Of a stretch of 64,000 nucleotides of DNA, positions 1 to 8,700 are shown piece by piece. Location of the stretch: the NCBI GenBank assembly GCA_027922465.2, contig BQMF02000215.1, forward strand, positions 1-64,000. The letters run 5' to 3'. The stretch is from Turritopsis dohrnii. Lineage: Eukaryota; Cnidaria; Hydrozoa; Anthoathecata; Oceaniidae. The notes under the pieces are model-generated. The model was not told where the DNA came from. It saw nothing but the letters and a program-made list of their open reading frames with translations, and ran no database searches. The translations under genes were made by a program, and so were the position numbers. Numbering within the stretch: position 1 is the stretch's first letter; each line of letters begins with the position of its first letter.

Positions 1-134
1 AGGACAGCAAACTCTTATACAACAAATTTCAACAAAATTATAAGAGGATGGCAAACTCTTATACAACAAATTTCAACAAAATTATAAGAGGACAGCAAAC
101 TCTTATACAACAAATTTCAACAAACTTATAAGAG
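1..134. repeat. 44-bp tandem repeat upstream of the Polinton ORFs
   Basis: Three nearly identical 44-bp units run from the window edge. Each contains GCAAACTCTTATAC (starting at 7, 51 and 95), followed by an A/T-rich block ending in TATAAGAG. The first full ORF begins shortly after. Polintons often carry minisatellites near or inside their terminal inverted repeats, but no matching inverted copy is visible at the right side, so a terminal-repeat role is unproven. Confidence 0.85.
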
Positions 135-165
135 AGTATAAGAAAATTATAACAAACACAACAAA

Positions 166-810
166 ATGATAGAATATGTTAACTTCGTGTTATTAAGCAT
201 ATTGGTGATCTCGCTATTTTACTTTTATTTTGTGTTAAAAAAATACCTCTCTCTAATAAAAATGGCGGAAACAGCGATCGATAATTTAATCAACCAGAGT
301 TATGATGTTCCAGGTGAATTTCCACCTTCAGATGGTAAAAGACAAAAATTACTCGAGTGTGTCTTAACCGGTAATAGCAAGCTATACTTAGGGAAAATGT
401 ACACGGAAGAGCAAATTAACAAACTCAAAGATGAAGAGGTAGAAAAACTTTTTAGTATTTACGAGGCTAAACTATCAGGTCAAATGGTAAAATCCTTAGG
501 GAAATCACTGATACGTATTTATTCGATGGGGGCTTGTGCAACATTAGGAATAAACAATCAAGAAGCGCTAAGCAATGACCTGGAAACTGACCCCTTCTTA
601 AACTCTGCCCTTCAAAGATTTACGTGTGACTTATATTATAAATTCGGCTCATTATTAGCACCACTCAGTGTTGGACTTATTACCGGGAGGCATTATATCA
701 ATGAAAGGAATTTAAATAAATCCGATGATAATATAAATACAGTAGATAATAAAAATGTCAGAAGAACAGAATCCCATTCAAGTGACAACGAAGAACCCAA
801 AAAAGGTTGA
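166..810 (+). CDS. Polinton membrane-anchored protein, 214 aa, unknown function
   Basis: This is the first complete ORF of the Polinton. Residues 5-25 form a strong hydrophobic segment at the extreme N-terminus, followed by a lysine-rich stretch, so the product is probably a type II or signal-anchored membrane protein. The rest is soluble, moderately charged, with helical segments around residues 80-115 and a polar, asparagine-rich tail. The 3' end overlaps the next ORF by 56 bases in a different frame, which suggests both are expressed from one compact unit. I recognise no catalytic motif and cannot assign a family. A structural or morphogenetic membrane protein of the virion is a guess from position alone. 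Confidence 0.75.
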   Translation: MIEYVNFVLLSILVISLFYFYFVLKKYLSLIKMAETAIDNLINQSYDVPGEFPPSDGKRQKLLECVLTGNSKLYLGKMYTEEQINKLKDEEVEKLFSIYEAKLSGQMVKSLGKSLIRIYSMGACATLGINNQEALSNDLETDPFLNSALQRFTCDLYYKFGSLLAPLSVGLITGRHYINERNLNKSDDNINTVDNKNVRRTESHSSDNEEPKKG

Positions 811-1099
811 AGCGGGTAAGAAGTTGGCGGAATACAACCGTAAAAAACGAGAACAATTAAAACAAGTGTCACCTCAAAAAGAAGTGAATAAGCTCGATGA
901 CTCTCTCACCAAACCAAATGAACAACCTATGAATTACACCTATGGTGTGGGTGGAATAATAGCTCTCGGTTTAGTTGGTGGATTTGCTTATTTTATGTAT
1001 AAAAAGAGAGAGCAAATATTACCCCGTGGGTCACCATCCACCCCCCTTCCACAAAAATCTAAAATACCAGTGAAAATCAATAAACATGAAATGGAATAA
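755..1099 (+). CDS. Polinton small basic single-pass membrane protein, 114 aa
   Basis: The N-terminal 35 residues are strongly basic, with KNPKKVEAGKKLAEYNRKKR at residues 13-32. A glycine-rich hydrophobic segment follows at about 64-83 (GVGGIIALGLVGGFAYFMY), and the short tail is basic and proline-rich. The basic N-terminus resembles DNA-binding or lysine-rich viral core proteins, and similar short basic-plus-TM proteins are, to my recollection, common in animal Polintons. The start codon lies inside the preceding gene, in another frame. Its function is unknown: it could link DNA to a membrane or act as a minor virion protein. Confidence 0.75.
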   Translation: MSEEQNPIQVTTKNPKKVEAGKKLAEYNRKKREQLKQVSPQKEVNKLDDSLTKPNEQPMNYTYGVGGIIALGLVGGFAYFMYKKREQILPRGSPSTPLPQKSKIPVKINKHEME

Positions 1100-1106
1100 A
1101 AAGAAA

Positions 1107-1126
1107 AAAATGTATATATAACAAAC
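1107..1126 (+). promoter_or_regulatory. TATA-like element before the 75-aa Polinton ORF
   Basis: TATATATAAC ends a few bases before the ATG at 1127, followed by AAAC. Similar TATA(T)AA boxes with an A-rich leader occur before the starts at 3200, 5225 (minus) and 5325. The repeated arrangement suggests an element-specific, very short-leader promoter. This is inference from position and composition. Confidence 0.4.
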
Positions 1127-1354
1127 ATGGACAAGAAAAGTATTGTCAACGATTTATATCATGCATCAGTCGTCTGCGTTTTCGCTATCGGCTACTCTAT
1201 GCTAGGAAAAAAGGTGTTAAAAATGACACCTCCCTCTATTCAAAAGTTCGACTTGGAAGATACAGGAAAACTAGTTGCCATTATCGCCGCTAGTGAAATA
1301 ACAAAGGACTACTTAATCAAACAAAAGATTTTACCTGAAAATATCAATATCTAA
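1127..1354 (+). CDS. Polinton small protein with hydrophobic N-terminal segment, 75 aa
   Basis: A short ORF with a hydrophobic stretch at residues 11-28 (YHASVVCVFAIGYSML) and a second weakly hydrophobic helix near 49-58. It is preceded by a TATA-like box and is followed after only two bases by the next ORF. I recognise no family. The tight packing and conserved-looking reading frame support it as a real gene; the function is unknown. It may form a membrane cluster with the flanking small proteins. Confidence 0.65.
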   Translation: MDKKSIVNDLYHASVVCVFAIGYSMLGKKVLKMTPPSIQKFDLEDTGKLVAIIAASEITKDYLIKQKILPENINI

Positions 1355-1356
1355 AT

Positions 1357-1779
1357 ATGGCTTCTATCGCAATGATGTTGGGTGGAGCTTTGGCTAACGC
1401 TTTGGCTTTCACAGGATCAAGCTATCTGTTTTCAAGTTTATCCAAAGACAGAATCGATAGGGAAAGAAAACGTCATGATCTGGCCATAGAAAAATTACAA
1501 AAAGCACAGATTGAATGGCAGCAAAAACGACAGGAAAGGATCGATTTCATCAATAAACAACTATTGCTCGAAAAGAAGGCTGATTCAAAATTCGTAGAGC
1601 TAAATGATGCAATGAGAGAGTACAATAGAGTATTTAGTAATCATCTTGAACCACTACCACGAGAGCCTGTATTGAGCGACTTTTATACACCGAGTCATGA
1701 TCAACATGAAAGGGAATTGGCTTTTATAGCTCTGAGTATGCTCGGTATTGGTGGAATTGTGTGGTATTTTGAAAGATAA
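1357..1779 (+). CDS. Polinton coiled-coil membrane protein, 140 aa
   Basis: The N-terminus (residues 3-27) is an alanine/glycine-rich hydrophobic helix. A highly charged helical region follows at about 30-75, rich in K, R, E and Q, with a coiled-coil look. A second hydrophobic segment sits near the C-terminus (about 121-137, including LSMLGIGGIVWYF). Two membrane segments with an intervening coiled coil suggest a membrane-spanning structural protein. No enzyme motif is visible and the family is not recognised. It begins two bases after the previous stop codon, consistent with shared transcription. Confidence 0.7.
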   Translation: MASIAMMLGGALANALAFTGSSYLFSSLSKDRIDRERKRHDLAIEKLQKAQIEWQQKRQERIDFINKQLLLEKKADSKFVELNDAMREYNRVFSNHLEPLPREPVLSDFYTPSHDQHERELAFIALSMLGIGGIVWYFER

Positions 1780-1849
1780 AATGTATATTCAATTTGAGTA
1801 CAAAAATTATGTTACACGTATCGTGTAACATATATACACACTCAGATGG

Positions 1850-3139
1850 TTACCGTCTAGTCACGAGGTACGTATAGATCATCCATCCAACCCCTACAAT
1901 CAGAGCCCATAAATTTTGACTCAACCAACCTACAACTTCTTTTGCTCTAGTGAGTATCCACGATACGATAGACCCAATTATTCCCGGTAAAGCCTCTGCC
2001 GCTTTAGACGCCAATCTACCTAGAAGTGATGCTAACGCCTTGAGTTTATTTTTTATCCATTCCTTTCCACCGTCCTTTTTATCACCACCTTTGTCAGGAT
2101 TTTGTGAAGAGCTTCCAGCTGCTGATCCTCCTGGTAACAAAGCTTCCACAAGAACACCGATAGCCATACCAAACGCTGTCAGAATGCTAACGATTGTTAT
2201 ACCTTGTTCACGGAATAGTGTTCGTATCCTTTCACCTAATGAGGTATCTTTGTCGAGGACTTTAGCAATGGTTTCTTTGATGCTCGTAACTTGACTGTTT
2301 AATTTACCTTTGAGAATATCAATGTTCTCTTTCCTAGCTTTCAACTCTTCACGTAATCCATCCATTCGATCTTCGACCTCTTTTCGTTGTTCATCTGTGT
2401 ATGTTGCATCATTTTCCATTTCTTCCAACTTGTTTTTCTCCTTATCGATATGCTGTTCTATTCGAACCTTTTTCGCAACCTCTTCCTGAAGACCTCCTCG
2501 TATGTTTCTCAGCGCTTTATCCAATCCTAACAGCTCACGCACAGGATATTCAAATAGATCACCGGTCTGAGTCATTTCATGATCGACAGATTGTTGTCTT
2601 ATTAATGAAATTAGATCTTCCGTACTATTTGCAATGTTCCCCGTAATTTCCTCAAGCTCTACATCACTCGATTTTGTGATTTTAGATGTCGAAGGAAGCT
2701 CTTCTGCTATTTTATTAAGTACAGCTGCCTGTCTGGCTGAAAATTTGCTCTTAGGTATATCATACCCTAAACTACGTAACCTGTTCTTACCCAATATGTC
2801 AACTATAGTACCGGTAGTCCTTAGTCTTCCATTGTTTGTCAATGGTTTGTTACTGTCTTTGTAGTATAATTCACCATCTCTAATTTCAAACTGATCGGTA
2901 TATAACGTCTCAGGTTTTGGCTGGAATTTTTCGGATAATCTATCATACAGCCCTTCAACTAGTTCTTTCAAAACTCTAGTATGCAGACTGTGACCACCGA
3001 ATGATGTTTCATGATCACCTGATGTATCTATCTGTACACCCGTACGGTCACCGGTCGGTATGAGAGGAAACGTCTCATCGGTTGTTTCATCTGTCGTCAT
3101 ACCATGTTCTCCAAAAGGATCTAAGTCAATGTCTGCCAT
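1850..3139 (-). CDS. Polinton 429-aa coiled-coil and C-terminal membrane protein
   Basis: The N-terminal 50 residues are acidic and threonine-rich. A mixed region follows, with NNGRLRTTGTIVDILG around 102-117 and SARQAAVLNKIAEELP near 134-149. A long charged coiled coil spans about 216-295. After it comes a hydrophobic segment (about 313-336), a glycine/lysine linker, an amphipathic region (360-400) and a final hydrophobic segment (403-426). The coiled coil plus two C-terminal membrane segments could suit a membrane-remodelling or penetration protein, but this is only architecture. I believe similar proteins occur in cnidarian genomes, also unnamed. It is transcribed divergently from the gene at 3200 across a 60-bp AT-rich gap. 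Confidence 0.8.
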   Translation of the reverse strand: MADIDLDPFGEHGMTTDETTDETFPLIPTGDRTGVQIDTSGDHETSFGGHSLHTRVLKELVEGLYDRLSEKFQPKPETLYTDQFEIRDGELYYKDSNKPLTNNGRLRTTGTIVDILGKNRLRSLGYDIPKSKFSARQAAVLNKIAEELPSTSKITKSSDVELEEITGNIANSTEDLISLIRQQSVDHEMTQTGDLFEYPVRELLGLDKALRNIRGGLQEEVAKKVRIEQHIDKEKNKLEEMENDATYTDEQRKEVEDRMDGLREELKARKENIDILKGKLNSQVTSIKETIAKVLDKDTSLGERIRTLFREQGITIVSILTAFGMAIGVLVEALLPGGSAAGSSSQNPDKGGDKKDGGKEWIKNKLKALASLLGRLASKAAEALPGIIGSIVSWILTRAKEVVGWLSQNLWALIVGVGWMIYTYLVTRR

Positions 3140-3199
3140 TTTATTTATTTAGAGGATAAATTATTATTAATTATTATATAACATAATCTCTCTCTAAAT
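3140..3199. promoter_or_regulatory. Divergent AT-rich promoter region
   Basis: The 60-bp gap separates divergent starts at 3139 (minus) and 3200 (plus). It contains TTATTATATAACATAATC, giving a TATA-like box on the plus strand about 25 bases before the ATG, and AT-rich blocks facing the other way. It must hold both promoters if the genes are independently transcribed. Confidence 0.45.
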
Positions 3200-3796
3200 A
3201 TGAGTTTTAAAATTTATCCAAAACTACCCACTGCTCCTGAGGATTTGAATGAGCAGGAAAAGTTTAACGCAAGCGTAATAAATTCTGAGTTTGAAGAGTT
3301 GATAAAACTTAAGAACAAGTTTAGCATCAAGCTCAAGAGATACAACAAGGCGATAGAACGATCGATGCTACTAAATGCTAGCTCAAGCGCTATAACCATT
3401 GGCTCTGGCATCGGTTCAATCGCAACAGGGGCTACTATTATCGGAATACCTATTTCTGCGGGATTAGGTGGCGTAGCCTTAGCCGGCTCTATCTGTACCG
3501 GACTTACCACAGCTGTCATCAAAAGATATCAAAAGAAAGTAGAAAAAGTGATAAAATTATATGATATTGTTACATCCTCAATTTCTGTCTTCGAAACAAG
3601 TATCTCACAGGCGCTGACTGATGGAAGGATCAATTACAAAGAATTCCAGGTTTTGCAGGGAACATATTACAAAGCTTTAGAAGGACTCAGTTCTACAGAT
3701 AGAAAGATGGAGACTGAAGCTCAAAATCAATTTCAAAAAAGTTTGATGGTAGAACTCCAAAACTTGAAAAAGTCCATAAACGAAAATGGTTACTAG
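3200..3796 (+). CDS. Polinton protein with long glycine-rich hydrophobic hairpin, 198 aa
   Basis: The product has a charged helical N-terminus (about 15-55), then a long glycine/alanine/isoleucine-rich hydrophobic block at 58-107 (for example ITIGSGIGSIATGATIIGIP), then a charged helical C-terminal half. The layout resembles membrane-inserting hairpins such as those of apolipoprotein-L-like or pore-forming proteins, but I see no specific motif that proves homology. It could be a virion membrane-active protein. It is adjacent to the 429-aa protein, which also has C-terminal membrane segments, and the pair share a divergent promoter region. Confidence 0.75.
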   Translation: MSFKIYPKLPTAPEDLNEQEKFNASVINSEFEELIKLKNKFSIKLKRYNKAIERSMLLNASSSAITIGSGIGSIATGATIIGIPISAGLGGVALAGSICTGLTTAVIKRYQKKVEKVIKLYDIVTSSISVFETSISQALTDGRINYKEFQVLQGTYYKALEGLSSTDRKMETEAQNQFQKSLMVELQNLKKSINENGY

Positions 3797-3864
3797 GATG
3801 TGTGGTTATGTGTTCCTCAATTTGAAAAGTGATATAAAGAAATATGATCACAAGTATATAGACA

Positions 3865-4185
3865 ATGGAATTCCCAACAGTTGATACATTTGAACAAACA
3901 ATCAAAAAGCAAAACAAGGAACAAATGGCAGAGATCATAAAGTGGCGAGAGCTACCTGAAAACGTGATTTATCATGTTAAATTTTTTTCTACAAAAGCTA
4001 TGTATGCAGAGTTGAAAGACGGAGCAGGAAATATATATAAGGTGTGGTTGCCTGAAAGACTTTTCATTGAATTAAATGATTATGGTTGGAGCTCTAGAGA
4101 GGCCTTTGTCAGACCGAAAGGTCTCAAACAATCTCAAAAGAATTCAGAAAGACAATTCTTTGATTATGACATTATATGGCGCTAG
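3865..4185 (+). CDS. Polinton small soluble protein, 106 aa, possible nucleic-acid binding
   Basis: A compact soluble ORF with no membrane segment. The middle (about 36-75) has alternating hydrophobic residues typical of beta strands, including VIYHVKFFSTKAMYAELKD and IYKVWLPERLFIEL. The C-terminal part is basic and ends in FDYDIIW. A small beta-rich protein of this size next to the replication and integration genes could be an OB-fold single-strand DNA-binding protein, but that is inference from size, strand pattern and context. No diagnostic residues were recognised. A short TATA-like AT stretch lies upstream. Confidence 0.65.
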   Translation: MEFPTVDTFEQTIKKQNKEQMAEIIKWRELPENVIYHVKFFSTKAMYAELKDGAGNIYKVWLPERLFIELNDYGWSSREAFVRPKGLKQSQKNSERQFFDYDIIWR

Positions 4186-4241
4186 ATAAAATCTCGTCGA
4201 CTAATCTTTACTTGTTTCTAGTAAAGATACTTTTGTACGAT

Positions 4242-5225
4242 TCACCAACCTTGCACATAATCAGGAGGTAGCTCTGTATCTTCAGGTATTAATATCAGCT
4301 CTTCTTTCACAAAAGCTCGTTCAGGTCCATCTTGAAGGTAATACATTACACGGTTACCAGGTTGCTCTATTACCTCACTCAATCTATATGTCTTCTTTGA
4401 CCATATTCTATCTGTTGCTCTTTTTCGATGGTCATCGTGCTCTTCACCCGGTTGCAATAGATATCTATACAAACCATCTTGAGGTAATTTTTCTTCAGAT
4501 GGATAGCTCTCTCGTTTAGCGAGAGGCACCTCTTTCAATTTGATGGCATCTTTCGGTTTCATACCGATCATCTGAGTCTTTGTATCGTTTAATCTATTCA
4601 CAAGTTTATACAAATATTTGACCCATGTAGATGATACCTTTTCCGAATCATTCAGTTCTTGAGCATCTTGTATTTTGAATAAATTTTCAGCAAGTATCTT
4701 GTTCAATGCTTCAACAAAAGCTGTATGGGTATGCTTATATTTAGTAGTTGCTCTTTTAATTTCAACATTATTCTTCTCCAACAATTTTGATACATCCGCT
4801 TTGAATTCTGAACCGTTATCACATTGAAATACTTTTGGATAGTTTAAGGGTCCAACCTTGTAGATGTCTTCGATCATAGCGGCAACCTCTTTCGCTCTCT
4901 TAGTATTCAAAGGTCGGGCCACCTTATAGCGTGAAGCAACATCGATACCAGACAAAATGTACTTGTATCTATTACCATATAGCATATCACTAGGCATATA
5001 CAATATATCAAATTGATGAATTTCATTCGGTTTAGTTACCTCATAATGTGGACGTTCGATCCTTTTCGGTGCCGGTAGATGTACTTGCCACAAAGCTTGT
5101 TTTGATAGCCACTTCTTAATTACCTTCGGTTTGAAACCAAATCCTCTTAGATTGTGAACAGCCTTTTGTCCTTTCCATAAGTTTTGAGGTTGATAATAAA
5201 TCTCTTGAAGTTTAGTGTCTGACAT
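4242..5225 (-). CDS. Polinton integrase (retroviral-type, D,D35E)
   Basis: A 327-aa integrase of the rve/RNase H fold that inserts the linear element DNA into the host genome. The catalytic triad is visible: D73 in HQFDILYMP, D136 in VFQCDNGSEF and E172 in TAFVEALNK, with exactly 35 residues between the second D and the E. The N-terminal 60 residues are helical and basic, without a full HHCC zinc finger. The C-terminal domain (about 265-320) is beta-rich, with RIWSKKTYRLSEVIE and aromatic residues resembling the SH3/chromodomain-like tails of Polinton integrases. The frame is intact, so the enzyme may be active. It is transcribed away from the polymerase, with a TATA-like box (TTTATAAATAAA) just upstream of the ATG. 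Confidence 0.95.
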   Translation of the reverse strand: MSDTKLQEIYYQPQNLWKGQKAVHNLRGFGFKPKVIKKWLSKQALWQVHLPAPKRIERPHYEVTKPNEIHQFDILYMPSDMLYGNRYKYILSGIDVASRYKVARPLNTKRAKEVAAMIEDIYKVGPLNYPKVFQCDNGSEFKADVSKLLEKNNVEIKRATTKYKHTHTAFVEALNKILAENLFKIQDAQELNDSEKVSSTWVKYLYKLVNRLNDTKTQMIGMKPKDAIKLKEVPLAKRESYPSEEKLPQDGLYRYLLQPGEEHDDHRKRATDRIWSKKTYRLSEVIEQPGNRVMYYLQDGPERAFVKEELILIPEDTELPPDYVQGW

Positions 5226-5324
5226 TTTTTATTTATAAACAACGTTTTATTTTAGCTCATTTTGTTAAAATGACACGAGAAAAGTGGCTTAAAAGTTTTT
5301 ATTATCTTTATATAAAGAATAAAC
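5226..5324. promoter_or_regulatory. Divergent promoter between integrase and SAP-like gene
   Basis: The 99-bp AT-rich spacer has GTTTATAAATAAAAAATG facing the integrase (minus strand) and TTATATAAAGAATAAACATG facing the 100-aa gene (plus). Both give a TATA-like box 10-20 bases before the ATG, matching the short-leader pattern seen elsewhere in the element. Confidence 0.5.
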
Positions 5325-5627
5325 ATGACTGATAAAACAGAATCAGATTACCAATCAATGACTTATGATATGTTAGTAAAATTATGTGCATCACGAAAAA
5401 TAAAATATGTTAAGCAAATGAATAAAGCTAAAATGATTGATGTACTTGAAAAGAATGATAAGGATCCATCTTATATTCTCGATCCTGATACGAAACAAGC
5501 ATTTTATACACGCTATTCAAACTGGATAAATAACAATGAAGAAAAATATCTCAGATATCGAGAGCATAATAATGAGCAGAAAAAGATGGTTCGGAAACAA
5601 AAAAAATTGGCTCGTTCAACCTTGTAG
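5325..5627 (+). CDS. Polinton SAP-like domain protein, 100 aa
   Basis: Residues 12-46 have the helix-extended loop-helix pattern of SAP/LEM-type DNA-binding domains, with MTYDMLVKLCASRKIKYV followed by NKAKMIDVLEKND. The C-terminal half is highly charged and helical (about 60-98), rich in K, R and E. A similar motif starts the DNA polymerase encoded next, so both may contact the same DNA or terminus. No terminal-protein serine or tyrosine can be assigned. The function is unknown; a DNA-binding accessory of replication is the most economical inference. A TATATAAAG box precedes the start. Confidence 0.75.
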   Translation: MTDKTESDYQSMTYDMLVKLCASRKIKYVKQMNKAKMIDVLEKNDKDPSYILDPDTKQAFYTRYSNWINNNEEKYLRYREHNNEQKKMVRKQKKLARSTL

Positions 5628-5740
5628 AGGCTGTGTTTTTTGTTACTTAAAATCGAGTAACAAATGTTAACTATATAGTCTGAAAATTGGAAATTTCTAA
5701 ACTACCTTAAAGGAAGCTAAACACATTTGTATATCACAAC

Positions 5741-8700
5741 ATGACTTCACAAAATACTGTTGTTGAATTAAAAGCTCTTGCAAGAGAACGCGGTCTACAT
5801 GGCTATTCAAAACTCAGAAAAGCTGAGTTGATCGAATTATTAAACCCACCTGTCCGACCTGTTCCAATTATTCCTACCCAACAAGATATGGATTTGTTTG
5901 AGCAACAAGAAATGGGAAAATCTCGACCTGTTGTGGAAAGCAAGTTGAATGAATGGAGAGATTGGTTGGTAAATCATGAACCTAAACCTATTAAGGAGAA
6001 AGTGAGTAGCGCTTTCAAAACGCTAAAAAATAATATTCTTAGTCTCTACAAAAAGGATGAAGATGAGGTTATCAATCAGCGAGAGGATGAAAAAGCGTTT
6101 GTTCCTGTTGAAACAGCGTTTGAGGGTTCTTACAAAAGGTTCAAGATAAACTCAGATGGAAAAAAGGACGTTGATTCGTTTCTCGAAAAGGTTCGACCCA
6201 TTTTAAGTGATCTGATTATGAGAGAACTCAAAAACAAAAAATCAATAAAAATTCAAGCAACTGTGTGGATCAAATGGAGAAAAGAAGATCTATCCAATCC
6301 TGAAGCGACAATCTATGTTGATAAGGCGTTCAATAGCAATATGGAAACAATTCACAATGAAAGCGATATATCTGATGTTATTAATAAGATGTTCAATAAG
6401 ATAATCGAACAGGTTGAAAACCCTGCATTACCTCAATCCGGTTTTGTTATCGATAAGATTTTAAATATTGATGTAGACTTTCACAAGCTAAAATTAACGA
6501 GAGGCAGCTCTTACTTACCTTTACCTGAGAATTTCAGCGGAAAACGATCTGTTATCAATCCGCATAACGAAGATGATGAAGAGTGCTTCAAATGGGCTGT
6601 TACTGCTGCTTTGAACCACAATGAGATTAAGAAAGATCCGCAAAGGATAATGAATCTCAAGAAACACGTTGATAAATATAATTGGGAGGGTTTATCGTTT
6701 CCAATGGCGCTAAATAAAATAGATTTGTTCGAGAGGAGGAACCCTGATATCGCTGTGCATGTTTTAACAAAAGATTTGGCAGAAGGTATCTATATGTGTC
6801 GTAAGTCGAAGCATCTTGATCGCAAAGAAACAGTTGTTTTGTTTTTGCTATGTGAAGAGGAAAAGAGACATTATATAGCTGTAAAGAACTTGAGCGGTGT
6901 CTTGAGTAAGGTCAACTCGAAGCACAAAAATAAAGAACATTATTGCTTGAATTGTCTCAATGGATTCTCAAGTGAGGAAACACGAGATGAACACTTTGAA
7001 TATTGTAAAAATAATGATGTTGCTAAGATTGAGATGCCAAAGGAGGGTAGCACCGTTAAATTTCATGATGGTCAGTACCAGCTCAAAGCTCCTTTCATAA
7101 TGTATGCTGATTTCGAAGCTTTGTCAAAAGAGGTTTGTAAAGAACCGCGTAGCGTTATCGGATCATCCACTAAAAAGGTTGGTATACATATCCCCACAGG
7201 CTTCTGTTGTTATAGCAAATTTGCTCATGGTGAAGTTTCAGACCCTCTAACTCTTTATCGTGGTGAAGACTGTGTTTTACGTTTCGTGGATCATGCAGTA
7301 GGTGAAGTGAAAAGGCTATACAATATGTTTCCTAAACAGAGAATGCGAGACCTCACATATGAAGAGGAACAGGGATTTACCGATTCAGATAAATGTCATA
7401 TATGTATGAAAGAATTTGAAAAAGATAATATTAAGGTTAGGGATCACTGTCATTTTACTGGTAAATTTCGTGGAGCTGCACATCAGTCTTGTAATCTCCG
7501 TTATAAAGTACCTAAATACATCCCGATCGTCTTTCACAATCTGAGCGGATATGATGCTCATCTGTTTATCAAAGAACTAGCCAAACAGTATGGAGATGAA
7601 GGGATTGCTGTCATCGCTGAAAACAAAGAAAAATATATCTCTTTCTCATTGGATGTTAAGGTTGGTGAATACACTGATAAAAATGGGGAGACTAGGGTTC
7701 AAAAGATACAGTTGAGATTCATCGATAGTGTGCGTTTCATGGCCAGTAGTCTGGATAACTTGGTAAACAATCTATCCGACGATCAGTGTAAAAACCTTCG
7801 AAAATTCTTCAAGGGTGATGAGCAATTCAAATTATTGAGAAGAAAAGGAGTTTATCCTTATGAATACATTGATTCTTTTGATAAGTTTAACGAAACTAAG
7901 CTCCCACCGAAAGATGCTTTTTATAGCAAGTTGAACATGAAAGGTATCAGTGATGCTGATTATACACATGCACAGAAGGTGTGGAAACACATGAAAAATA
8001 AAAATATGGGTGCGTATCATGATCTCTATCTCAAGACAGACGTTCTATTGCTTGCTGATGTTTTTGAGACTTTTAGGGAAACATGTATAACAAACTATAA
8101 ACTGGATCCTGCACATTTTTACACTGCTCCAGGACTAGCTTGGCAAGCATGTTTGAAAAAGACAGAGGTTGAGCTGGATCTGTTGTCAGATATGGATATG
8201 TTTCTCTTCGTAGAGCAAGGTATTAGAGGAGGTCTCTGTCAGGCTGTTCATAGACATGCTAAAGCTAATAACAAGTATATGGATGCTAAATATAAGAAGA
8301 CTGAAGAAAGTAGCTATCTCCAATATCTTGATGCAAACAATCTATATGGATGGGCTATGATTCAGAAGCTACCGACAGGAAATTTCAAGTGGGTAGATGC
8401 TAATAAATTTACCGCCGATTTGATTTCAAAGTTGGCTGAGAAAGACGGTAAATATGGTTATCTTCTTGAAGTTGATGTGAACTATCCTCAGGAGCTTCAT
8501 GATTCACATAACGATCTTCCGTTTATGTCTGAGCGAAAGAAGATCAATGGTGTAGAAAAGCTAACTCCATGTCTTTCAGACAAGAAGAACTATACTATTC
8601 ATATCCGTGCACTTGATCAAGCGCTGAAGCATGGTCTTGTTCTTGAGAAGGTTCATAGAGTATTGAGATTTAGGCAAAGCGCATGGTTGAAGCCGTACAT

